DNA of 35,911 nt from Gammaproteobacteria bacterium (GTDB lineage: Bacteria > Pseudomonadota > Gammaproteobacteria > Pseudomonadales > Azotimanducaceae), in contig JAUILI010000020.1 in NCBI GenBank assembly GCA_030433075.1, positions 1 through 35,911 of the forward strand. The letters are read 5' to 3'. Positions 25,686 through 32,353 of this stretch are shown in pieces. Each line of letters opens with the position of its first letter. Within the stretch, counting starts at the first letter, position 1. The notes under the pieces were generated by a model. It ran no database searches. It worked only from the letters and a program-made list of their open reading frames with translations, and was not told where the DNA came from. Made by a program: the position numbers and the translations under genes.

Positions 25686-26231
25686 ATGAGCCTTCGCTTT
25701 ATCGACCCCCGGGCCCCGGCGGGCCCCGAAGACATCCCCTACACGGCAACGCTTGCGGTGGACCCCACGGGCCCGGTCCGTATTGGCTTGCTGGCTAACG
25801 GCTTTCCCGATTCGGTCCCCTTCCTCGAAGCCGTGGGAAAGGCCCTAGAAGCGGCTTTCCCCCAGGTCACGACCCGGCTCTGGAATAAGGGCAACGCGTC
25901 CATCGCGGCCCCCGATGCCCTGGTGCAGGAGATCTGCGCAGCCAGCGATGGGGTCATTGCGGCCTACGGGCACTGAGGCAGCTGCACCACCGGCACCGTG
26001 CGTGACGGCATTGCAGTGGCCAAGGAGGGGCTTCCGGCGGTGGCCCTGGTGACGACGCTTTTTGAACCCCAGGGACGCTTTGTGGCGAAGGCCTCGGGCA
26101 TGAGCACGATTCCCCAGGTGCTCCTCCCCCATCCCGTAGCCGGCTCCGGCGCGGAGGCCATGGCCACCCTTGCCGACGCGCTTGCGCCCCGGCTTTGGGA
26201 GACGCTTCAGGGGCGGGGGCATGGCGCATGA
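25686..26231 (+). CDS. UGSC family selenoprotein (in-frame TGA read as selenocysteine)
   Basis: A 181-residue selenoprotein. The frame from ATG 25686 (GGGAGGA 4 bases upstream) reaches TGA at 25974-25976, then stays open in the same frame to a TGA at 26229-26231. The joined product reads AAYGH-U97-GSCTTGTV: U97 and C100 form a U-x-x-C redox pair, the hallmark of UGSC proteins first reported from ocean metagenomes. Both halves fit the family as I know it: RIGLLANGFPDSVPFL before, VRDGIAVAKEGLPAVALVTTLF and IPQVLLPHP after. The roughly 180-residue length also fits. A SECIS-like hairpin follows the TGA. SelA, SelB, SelD and tRNA-Sec must be elsewhere in the genome. A decayed gene is unlikely, because the only break falls exactly on the Sec position. 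Biochemical function is unknown. Confidence 0.93.
25974..25976 (+). other. UGA selenocysteine codon (residue 97)
   Basis: TGA in frame with both ATG 25686 and the stop at 26229, immediately followed by codons for GSCTTGTV. Its position equals the invariant U of the UGSC family (Cys in selenium-independent homologues). Confidence 0.92.
25977..26021 (+). promoter_or_regulatory. Candidate bacterial SECIS element
   Basis: Directly after the UGA the mRNA can fold into one long hairpin. CTGCA (25982-25986) pairs with TGCAG (26012-26016), and is extended outward by a G-U pair, an A/G mismatch and GGC/GCC (25977-25979 with 26019-26021). Inside, after a 3x3 internal loop, CCG pairs with CGG; then comes a G/A mismatch and CAC with GTG. 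The apical loop is CGTGC (25997-26001), starting 21 bases after the UGA, with G as its second base. This agrees with the bacterial SECIS rules as I know them: a mini-helix 16-37 bases downstream with a G among the first two loop bases. Confidence 0.72.
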
Positions 26232-27268
26232 GTTTTCTAGAAGCTAAAGATGAAGCAGACGCCCAGGAACAGCTCTACGCCCTAGGCTGCACCGATGGCC
26301 TGCCCGTCATCATCCCCACGGAAGCGCGCGTCGCCCGCATGGTGCTGGCCAGCGGGCTTGAGGGCAGCTTAGTGCTGGGCGCCATGGGGCCCGCCGGGGG
26401 GGCCGCCAGCGTCGAAGCCCTGGCCACCGCCGCGGTGATGGCGGGATGCCCCCCGGAGCTCATGCCCGTGCTCTGCGCCGTGGCCGAAGCGGTGCTCGAT
26501 CCCGCCTTTGATCTAACGGAAATGCAGGCAACTACGCACTGCACGGCGCCGCTGATATTGCTGTCCGGGCCCGTGGTGGAGGCCCTGGGTTTCGCTTCGG
26601 GCTTTGGGGCCCTTGGCCCGGGGCATCGTGCGAATGCAACCCTAGGCCGAGCCCTGCGCCTCGCCATGATCAATATCGGCGGGGGCCGGCCCGGGGAATC
26701 GGATATGGCGCTCCTGGGCCATCCCGGGAAATTCACCTACTGCCTCGCGGAGGCCGCTGAGGCCTCGCCTTTCCCCAGCCTGGGCGTCAGCCTGGGTTTT
26801 GATCCGGAGGATAGCGTGGTGACGGTGATTGGGGCGGAGGCGCCGCAGTCGCTGATCTATAGCGCGACGGGGGATCCTGCCCAGGATCGGGACGGCCTCC
26901 TTTCTGTCCTAGCCGCGGGGCTCGCGGGCCCCGCGAGCAACAACGCGGTGTTAACCGGGGGGCAAGCGGTACTGGTGCTCAATCCCGACCACGCCGCCCT
27001 CTTGGCGGCGGCGGGCCTCGATCGGCAAGTGCTTCAGGCGGAGCTGCAGACCCGCTGCGAGGTCCCCGGCGCCCTTCCCAGCCAGGGCAGTTTCCAGCGC
27101 GAAGGACGGCGTCAGGCTTTTCGGGCGCCGGAGGACATCCTCATCCTCGTCGCCGGGGGCAGCGGTCTCTATTCCATGGCCATGCCCAGCTGGTGCGCCG
27201 GGCCCCACCAAAATCGCGCCGTCAGCCGGCGCGTGGATTTGAATCCCGCCTGTGAGGTGCCCTTCTAG
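26228..27268 (+). CDS. Uncharacterised protein coupled to the UGSC selenoprotein
   Basis: A 346-residue soluble protein with no domain I can name. Visible blocks are LGCTDGLPVIIPTEARV (about 19-35), VMAGCPPELMPVLCAV (70-85), MQATTHCTAPLILLSGP (99-115), LGPGHRANATLGRALRLAMINIG (129-151) and GESDMALLGHPGKFTYCLAEA (156-176). FPSLGVSLGF and VVTVIGAE follow. Candidate metal or redox residues are C21, C74, C83, H104, C105, H133, H165 and C172. The ATG lies inside the selenoprotein stop (ATGA), so translation is coupled. From memory, DGLPVxxPT proteins recur beside UGSC genes in marine and soil bacteria; I could not check this. It is probably a functional partner, perhaps the catalytic or substrate-binding component; this is inference. 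Confidence 0.85.
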   Translation: MSFLEAKDEADAQEQLYALGCTDGLPVIIPTEARVARMVLASGLEGSLVLGAMGPAGGAASVEALATAAVMAGCPPELMPVLCAVAEAVLDPAFDLTEMQATTHCTAPLILLSGPVVEALGFASGFGALGPGHRANATLGRALRLAMINIGGGRPGESDMALLGHPGKFTYCLAEAAEASPFPSLGVSLGFDPEDSVVTVIGAEAPQSLIYSATGDPAQDRDGLLSVLAAGLAGPASNNAVLTGGQAVLVLNPDHAALLAAAGLDRQVLQAELQTRCEVPGALPSQGSFQREGRRQAFRAPEDILILVAGGSGLYSMAMPSWCAGPHQNRAVSRRVDLNPACEVPF

Positions 27269-27279
27269 GTGAAGGGCAC
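27257..27279. terminator. Perfect 9-bp hairpin over the end of the UGSC partner gene
   Basis: GTGCCCTTC (27257-27265), loop TAGGT, GAAGGGCAC (27271-27279). The loop contains the partner gene's TAG stop. There is no T run, so it is not a classical intrinsic terminator. It sits between convergent genes and is symmetric, so it could pause polymerase or protect 3' ends of both transcripts. Confidence 0.5.
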
Positions 27280-27285
27280 GGTGGG

Positions 27286-28473
27286 CTAGGAGAAGCTGGG
27301 CAGGGGCGCCTTTCGAAGCCGGAAGGTGGCGAAGCCCATGAGGAGGAGCACGGGTAAGGTGCTGAGGAGCAGGGGCATCCAGCCGAAGGACATGAGCAAG
27401 GTGCCCGCGAGGAGGCTCCCCGTGGCCGAAGTGCCAAAGACCGCGGCCTCATTGACCGCCTGAGCCCGGTAGCGCTCGCTGGGCTGATAGCTCTTCACAA
27501 GCAGCGTCGTGCCCCCGACGAATAGGAAGTTCCACCCCACCCCGAGCAGTACCAGGGCGCTGGTGTAGTGCATCACCGCATGGCCGCTCAGGCCGAAGGC
27601 TAGGGTCGCCAGGAGGGCCGCCACGCCCCAGAGCATGAGGGTGCGTTCCCCAAAACGGGCAATCAAAAGCCCGGAGACCAGCGACGGAATGTACATCGCA
27701 AGAACGTGCGCCCGGATCACCCCGGCCGTGGTAGCGAGGTCGTGCCCGTCCATGACGTGCATGGAGACTGGCGTGGCGGTCATGATGAAAACCATCACCC
27801 CCTGCCCAACCACGCCGGCGGCTACCGCCAGGCGAAAGAGGGGCGCCTGAAGAATTTCCCGCAGAGGTCGGCCGTCCCCCGCGGCGCTAGCCCCTTCCGT
27901 GGCCTCGGTGCGGCGCATGGCAAGGAGCAGCGCGAGGGCTAGGAGGAAAAGCATGAAGGCGCCCTGCACGGCGCCAAGGAATGCGTTGCCTTCCACGATG
28001 CGATCACCGCTGGCCACGAGCTCCGGGCCGACGAAGGCCCCCCCGATGCTCCCGAGGAGGATAAAGGAGATCGCCTGCCCGGCCCGCTCGGGCGCTACGC
28101 TCTCCGCTGCCGCGAAGCGAAACTGCTGGGAAAAGGCCAGGGTCGCGCCCGTCATGGCCGTACTTAAGCAATAGAGTGCGAACTGCTCGCTGCGAAGGGC
28201 GAGCGCCGCCACCTGCACGGCGCCGGCGGCAAGGGCAGCCGCAAAGGCGAAGCCCAGGCGCCGTCCGAGGCGTTGCATGAGCAGGGACGCGGGGACCGTT
28301 CCCAGAGCGGTGCCGAGCACCATAAGGGACACCGGTAAGGTGGCGAGGGATGGCGACGGCGCCAGGCGGGATCCGACGATCCCGCCCATGGTGACGGTCA
28401 TGGAGGAGCCCGCCACGAAAACCAGCTGTGCCCCTAGCAGCAGGAGCACGTTGCGCTGGAGTAAGGCCTTCAC
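27286..28473 (-). CDS. MFS transporter
   Basis: A 395-residue inner-membrane carrier with about 12 hydrophobic helices and a central basic loop (RRTEATEGASAAGDGRPLR). The first-half loop LLMQRLGRRLGFAF matches the MFS RxGRR motif between helices 2 and 3. It resembles MFS_1 drug or metabolite exporters, but no substrate is evident. The GTG at 28473 overlaps the stop of sapC (GTGA), so the two are co-translated. It converges on the UGSC partner gene with 17 bases between stops. It is thus a neighbour of that operon, not a member of it. Confidence 0.88.
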   Translation of the reverse strand: MKALLQRNVLLLLGAQLVFVAGSSMTVTMGGIVGSRLAPSPSLATLPVSLMVLGTALGTVPASLLMQRLGRRLGFAFAAALAAGAVQVAALALRSEQFALYCLSTAMTGATLAFSQQFRFAAAESVAPERAGQAISFILLGSIGGAFVGPELVASGDRIVEGNAFLGAVQGAFMLFLLALALLLAMRRTEATEGASAAGDGRPLREILQAPLFRLAVAAGVVGQGVMVFIMTATPVSMHVMDGHDLATTAGVIRAHVLAMYIPSLVSGLLIARFGERTLMLWGVAALLATLAFGLSGHAVMHYTSALVLLGVGWNFLFVGGTTLLVKSYQPSERYRAQAVNEAAVFGTSATGSLLAGTLLMSFGWMPLLLSTLPVLLLMGFATFRLRKAPLPSFS

Positions 28474-29243
28474 GCGTCTTTATTGTCCTGGGAACGGGCC
28501 TGCCGACGGGCCTCCCGGCGGCGCATGATGTCGTTCCACAGATCCAGGGAGAACACGTGGGCGAAGATGCCCGCCAGGCTGCCGTCATTGCGCAGGGAGG
28601 TGAAGTCCTCCGCGCTCAGCGCCGAAAGCTTCTCCGGGTTTACCGCGCCGTAGCGGGCGATATCTTCCGAATTTTCTTCTTGCTTCCAGGCCACCTGCTG
28701 GGAGGCCACGAGGTCAAGGGCCTTCAGGCGTTCGCAGAACTGCTTGGTGCGGGCGATCTCTGCATCATAGGCCTGCACGAAATCCAGCCGCGGCTTCATG
28801 GCCTCGGACAATTCACCATTTTCGAAGAAGGGAATCTCGGGGTTCTCCTGCACCACCTTCGAGGCCCGGTCGATGACCACGGCGAAGCGATCATCGCCGG
28901 TGTTCGCCAGGGCAAGGGGGTGAATGCGGAGGTAAGCAGGGATATAGACCCCGGGCTCCCACTGCCCCGCCCCATCGACGAAGAAGTTTTCCCCGTCCGT
29001 GCCCAGCACGGCCAGGGGGCTCGGCAGCTCATTGCCGGCAAAAATGATCGGGTAGTGGCGCTGAACGCTGCGGAACTCGCTCATGGCGATGGGCACGGCC
29101 TGGGCCTTGGCGGCGAAGGCGTAGGGCGCCTCGATGGGGCTCAGGCCCAGGGCCCCGTGGGCTTCTACGGTCAGAAGCTCCGGCGCATCGTACAGAAAAC
29201 GCTTACCTTCAACGTCCCCAGCCGGGGTCCCTTGATCACTCAT
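28470..29243 (-). CDS. SapC family protein
   Basis: A 257-residue protein of the SapC family, named after a Campylobacter S-layer locus. In gammaproteobacteria its role is unknown. Family features are SVQRHYPIIFAGNE, NFFVDGAGQWEPGVYIPAYLR and IHPLALANTGDDRFAVVID, followed by FAHVFSLDLWNDIMRRRE near the end. I chose ATG 29243, where the conserved-looking sequence begins. The frame extends 32 codons upstream, but across a well-formed promoter. It is coupled to the MFS gene downstream (GTGA) and divergent from the EAL/HDOD gene. No signal peptide is seen at the chosen start, so secretion by the general route is not supported. Confidence 0.87.
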   Translation of the reverse strand: MSDQGTPAGDVEGKRFLYDAPELLTVEAHGALGLSPIEAPYAFAAKAQAVPIAMSEFRSVQRHYPIIFAGNELPSPLAVLGTDGENFFVDGAGQWEPGVYIPAYLRIHPLALANTGDDRFAVVIDRASKVVQENPEIPFFENGELSEAMKPRLDFVQAYDAEIARTKQFCERLKALDLVASQQVAWKQEENSEDIARYGAVNPEKLSALSAEDFTSLRNDGSLAGIFAHVFSLDLWNDIMRRREARRQARSQDNKDA

Positions 29244-29307
29244 AAAACCAACCTTTTGACGAAATGGGGGATGGGGGGCAAAAACGTCTTCCCCCGCTGT
29301 GCGGCGC

Positions 29308-29336
29308 AGCATAGGCTGGGGAGGCAAGCGGGGCAA
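29308..29336 (-). promoter_or_regulatory. Sigma-70-type promoter for sapC-MFS
   Basis: On the minus strand TTGCCC (29331-29336) is followed by a 17-base spacer and TATGCT (29308-29313). This is the best -35/-10 pair I found in the window. It would start transcription near 29301, giving a leader of about 58 bases before the sapC ATG. Confidence 0.5.
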
Positions 29337-29379
29337 CATGGATCCGTGCCCCGCGGCTTAAACGATCAAGGGATCGGTC

Positions 29380-30549
29380 ATGGACGACAAGCCCCCCTTA
29401 GCCTTTGCGCGCCAGCCCATCGTTGATAGCCAGGGGTGCGTTAAGGCCTATGAAATCCTCGAGCGCGGGGCCCTGGCCTCCGCAGAAACGCGCACGGCCC
29501 GGGCCCTGCTCTTTTCCCTGGTGGATCGCCCGGGGATTGTTCCCGAGGGCATACCGCGCTTTATCAATGTGCCTCCCGCCCTACTCCAGGAGCCCCTGCC
29601 CCCTGCGGAGGGGTCGGTGGTGCTCGAGGTGCTCGAGGATGCGGTGCCAAGCCCTGCCCTCGCCGACGCCCTGGCCGCCCAGCGCGCCCAGGGCTATGCC
29701 CTGGCCCTTGACGACTATGCCCTCGCCCCAGAGTGGACCCCCTACTTTGACCAGTTCGCGTATTTGAAGCTGGAAGTGCCGCGCCTTCGCTTGCAGCAGA
29801 ACTGGACCCTCCCCGCCCTACCTCCGAGCGCGCAATGGATTGGGGAAAAGGTCGAAACCGCGGCAACCCTTCGCGCCCTCGAAGCGCGGGGTGTCTCCCT
29901 GTTTCAGGGCTATTTTTTCGCCTTTCCCGAACTTACGCGCCCCGAACCCTTGCCCCAGTGGTCCAGCACCGTTTTGCAGCTGCTGGGGGCGCTGGAGCGC
30001 CCGGAGGTCGACTTCCGGGCCCTGGCCCGCATCGCCGGTGCGGATCCAACGCTCACCGTTCGCTTGCTTCGGGCAGCCGGGGCCGTGGCCTACGGTCCAC
30101 CGGTGCGCAGCCTGACCCTGCCTGATGCCATTGCCCGCTTGGGCCTTAAGGCTTTGAAGCGTTGGCTTCAGCTGATGCTGCTCGCGGACGCAGGTACCTT
30201 TAGCGAGGTGAAGTTGCGGTGGGCCTTGGAGCGGGCATGCCTTGCGGCCGCTCTGGCCCCCCGGGAGGGGCTTCGGGCCGATGAAGCCTACCTGCTGGGC
30301 TTGTTAAGCGGCGCCGATGCGCTCTTTAACCGCCCCTTGGCGGAAGTGCTCGCCGGACTCCCCCTCGAGATCGACGCTATTCTCGGGGCCCGGGAGGGGC
30401 GAGGCCCGGGCGGTGCGCTGCTGGCGACGGTGGCTCGACTCCAGGAAAACGCGCCCCTGCGCCCCGAGGAACAAGCTGCCTATGGCGCCGGCTGCGCGGA
30501 AGCCGACGCCCTTTACGCGGTGCTTAAGGCTGAGGGGCCGCCCCCGTAA
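29380..30549 (+). CDS. EAL/HDOD domain signalling protein (YuxH-like)
   Basis: A 389-residue cytoplasmic protein with an N-terminal EAL-like half (about 1-195) and a C-terminal HDOD half (about 200-385). The EAL start RQPIVDSQGCVKAYEILERG is clear, but catalytic motifs are degenerate: EVLE in place of ExL, ALDDYA, KVET and FQGYFFAFP. It therefore probably binds, or no longer binds, cyclic di-GMP rather than cleaving it. The HDOD half has IAGADPTLTVRLLRAAG and LPDAIARLGLKALKRWLQLML. AAGGGATCGGTC leads to the ATG at 29380. It is divergent from sapC and overlaps the 3' end of the M61 peptidase gene by 26 bases, tail to tail. Confidence 0.88.
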   Translation: MDDKPPLAFARQPIVDSQGCVKAYEILERGALASAETRTARALLFSLVDRPGIVPEGIPRFINVPPALLQEPLPPAEGSVVLEVLEDAVPSPALADALAAQRAQGYALALDDYALAPEWTPYFDQFAYLKLEVPRLRLQQNWTLPALPPSAQWIGEKVETAATLRALEARGVSLFQGYFFAFPELTRPEPLPQWSSTVLQLLGALERPEVDFRALARIAGADPTLTVRLLRAAGAVAYGPPVRSLTLPDAIARLGLKALKRWLQLMLLADAGTFSEVKLRWALERACLAAALAPREGLRADEAYLLGLLSGADALFNRPLAEVLAGLPLEIDAILGAREGRGPGGALLATVARLQENAPLRPEEQAAYGAGCAEADALYAVLKAEGPPP

Positions 30550-32353
30550 GCCACGCAACTTGCGCCGGGGGCGGAGCCTCTTCTTCCGGGACGGTGATTT
30601 CCCAGGCCCCCGCTGCCTTTGCCAGGGCGACAGGCAGGGTGAGGAGTTCCCCCCGCCGGCCCAAGGTTAGGGGCACCGTTTCCCCCGGCGCGTGGCGGCG
30701 AAGGAGCGGTTCGAGATCCTTGCTCCGCACTAGCGTTCCGGCGAAGGCAAGGAGTTCGTCCTCCGCCTGCAGCCCCGCGGCAAAGGCCGGGGCCCGCCGG
30801 TCCACGTCGCGAACGCTGACCCGGCCGCCCTCCTCTCGAAGACGAGCGCCAAGGGCCGCGGTAGCCGTGCCCTCCTTCCAGGGCTTGCGGGCAAGGGAGA
30901 GGCCCACCGTTGCGAGGGCCTCCGCGACGGGCAGAGGCTCGCGTCCATACACCCAGCCTTCGAAGGCTTCGGCAAGCTCGGCGCCGGCAAGGGCCTGGAC
31001 CCGCGACTTCATGGCTAAGAAGTCATAGCCCGGCCCCCCGAAGGGAAAGTCCTCGTACAGCATGGTCATCAGCGTATCGAGGCTCGCGGCGCCCGCCGTT
31101 GCTGCCCGAAGCTTGAGGTCCAGGACCAGGCCAAGAACGCCTCCCTGGGCGTAGAAGGAGACGCTCTCGTTCCGCTTATCCGGGGTGCGATCCCGTCCCC
31201 GATGGTAGCCCTTAATCCAAGCTTCCTCGCTGGCTTCCGCCAAGCTCTGCCGCCCATAGCCGGGATGATCGAGCACATCGTCAACCATCTCCCCGAGCAT
31301 TTCGAGGAAGCGCTCATCATCGACCAGCTTCGCTCGCCGCAGAAGCAGCAGATCGTAGTAACTGGTCAGCCCCTCTGCGGCCCAGAGCAGATCCACGATG
31401 GTGGGCGTTTCGTAGTTGTAGCGTGCGATGGGCGCGGGGCGGAAGCGCTTAACGTTCCAGGTATGGAAATACTCGTGGGCAAACAGGGACAAAAGGCCCT
31501 CGTAGCGCTTTTTATCCCAGAAGGCCTTGGGGTCCGTGTGCACCACGGTGCTGTTGTAGTACTCCGTGCCCCCACCGAGCCCCTCTCCGCTGTGAAGGAG
31601 AAACAGGTAATGGTCCGTGGGGAGCGGCGCGGAGCCAAAAACGTCCGCAGCGGCGCTCATGAGGGCGGCCACGTCTGTCTTGATGCGCTCAGCGTTGCCG
31701 TCCCAGGGGCCATCAATGGCGACCGTGGTCTGGACGGGGCCGGCGTTGAAGGTCACGGCGTCAAAGGTGCCGGCTTCGAGGGGGCTGTCGACGAGGCGGT
31801 CGTAGGTGGGGGCCAGGACGCATCCGGGGCCGCAGCGGTCGAGTCCGGAGATCAGATCCCAGCCCTCGGGCAGGTCCACCTGCACGCTGACGGGGGCATC
31901 GCGGAGGGCCTCAACGTAAGGAAACACGGCTCCGGGGTTCAGGAACGCATGGGTGGCGTCAACGTCGCGGGTGCGATCCTCAAGGGAATTGGCATAAAGG
32001 CGGTAGCGAAGATGGACTTGGCCACTGGGGGGAACGGTGCCTTCCCAGCGGCTGGTGCCGCTGCGCGTGAGGGTAAGGGCCTTGCCCTTTCCGTCCTCGA
32101 AGGTGAGCTGGCTTACGGTCCCAGCGGGGTCGATCACGCGATAAAGGCCCGTGCGCCATACGGGAAAGCTGAGGGCAAGGGATGCGCCCGGGGTCAGGCC
32201 TTCGAAGCGGCCCTCGATCAAGGCGATCTGGCTCGCTCGCCGGGAAAGATCCACTTCAAAGCTGCTGGGCGGGCTATCCGCCAGGGCCCCGGGGACGGTG
32301 CCCAGAACGCTTAGGGCGCCGAGTAGCGCTAGGGAACGCAGGGCGTTCTTCAT
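30524..32353 (-). CDS. M61 family metallopeptidase with PDZ domain
   Basis: A 609-residue exported aminopeptidase-like enzyme (glycyl aminopeptidase family). A signal peptide occupies about 1-25, with cleavage near ALA-DS. An N-terminal beta domain follows. The zinc site is H293-E294-x-x-H297 in FAHEYFHTWNVKRFRP, with the third ligand E327 in LLWAAEGLTSYYD. A PDZ domain lies at about 500-585 (GGRVSVRDVDRRAPAFAAGLQAEDELLAF). The ATG overlaps the rmuC stop (ATGA), so it is coupled to rmuC. Its last 26 bases overlap the convergent EAL/HDOD gene. Substrate is unknown; family members favour N-terminal Gly or Ala peptides. Confidence 0.93.
   Translation of the reverse strand: MKNALRSLALLGALSVLGTVPGALADSPPSSFEVDLSRRASQIALIEGRFEGLTPGASLALSFPVWRTGLYRVIDPAGTVSQLTFEDGKGKALTLTRSGTSRWEGTVPPSGQVHLRYRLYANSLEDRTRDVDATHAFLNPGAVFPYVEALRDAPVSVQVDLPEGWDLISGLDRCGPGCVLAPTYDRLVDSPLEAGTFDAVTFNAGPVQTTVAIDGPWDGNAERIKTDVAALMSAAADVFGSAPLPTDHYLFLLHSGEGLGGGTEYYNSTVVHTDPKAFWDKKRYEGLLSLFAHEYFHTWNVKRFRPAPIARYNYETPTIVDLLWAAEGLTSYYDLLLLRRAKLVDDERFLEMLGEMVDDVLDHPGYGRQSLAEASEEAWIKGYHRGRDRTPDKRNESVSFYAQGGVLGLVLDLKLRAATAGAASLDTLMTMLYEDFPFGGPGYDFLAMKSRVQALAGAELAEAFEGWVYGREPLPVAEALATVGLSLARKPWKEGTATAALGARLREEGGRVSVRDVDRRAPAFAAGLQAEDELLAFAGTLVRSKDLEPLLRRHAPGETVPLTLGRRGELLTLPVALAKAAGAWEITVPEEEAPPPAQVAWLTGAAPQP

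Noticed and set aside
25998-26231. An independent 77-residue gene starting at GTG 25998
   Set aside because: It has no ribosome-binding site, lies in the same frame as the gene before the TGA, and its sequence is the C-terminal half of UGSC proteins.
25686-26231. A pseudogene broken by a nonsense mutation
   Set aside because: The only stop falls exactly at the Sec position of the UGSC motif. The downstream frame is intact for 84 codons and a SECIS-like hairpin follows.
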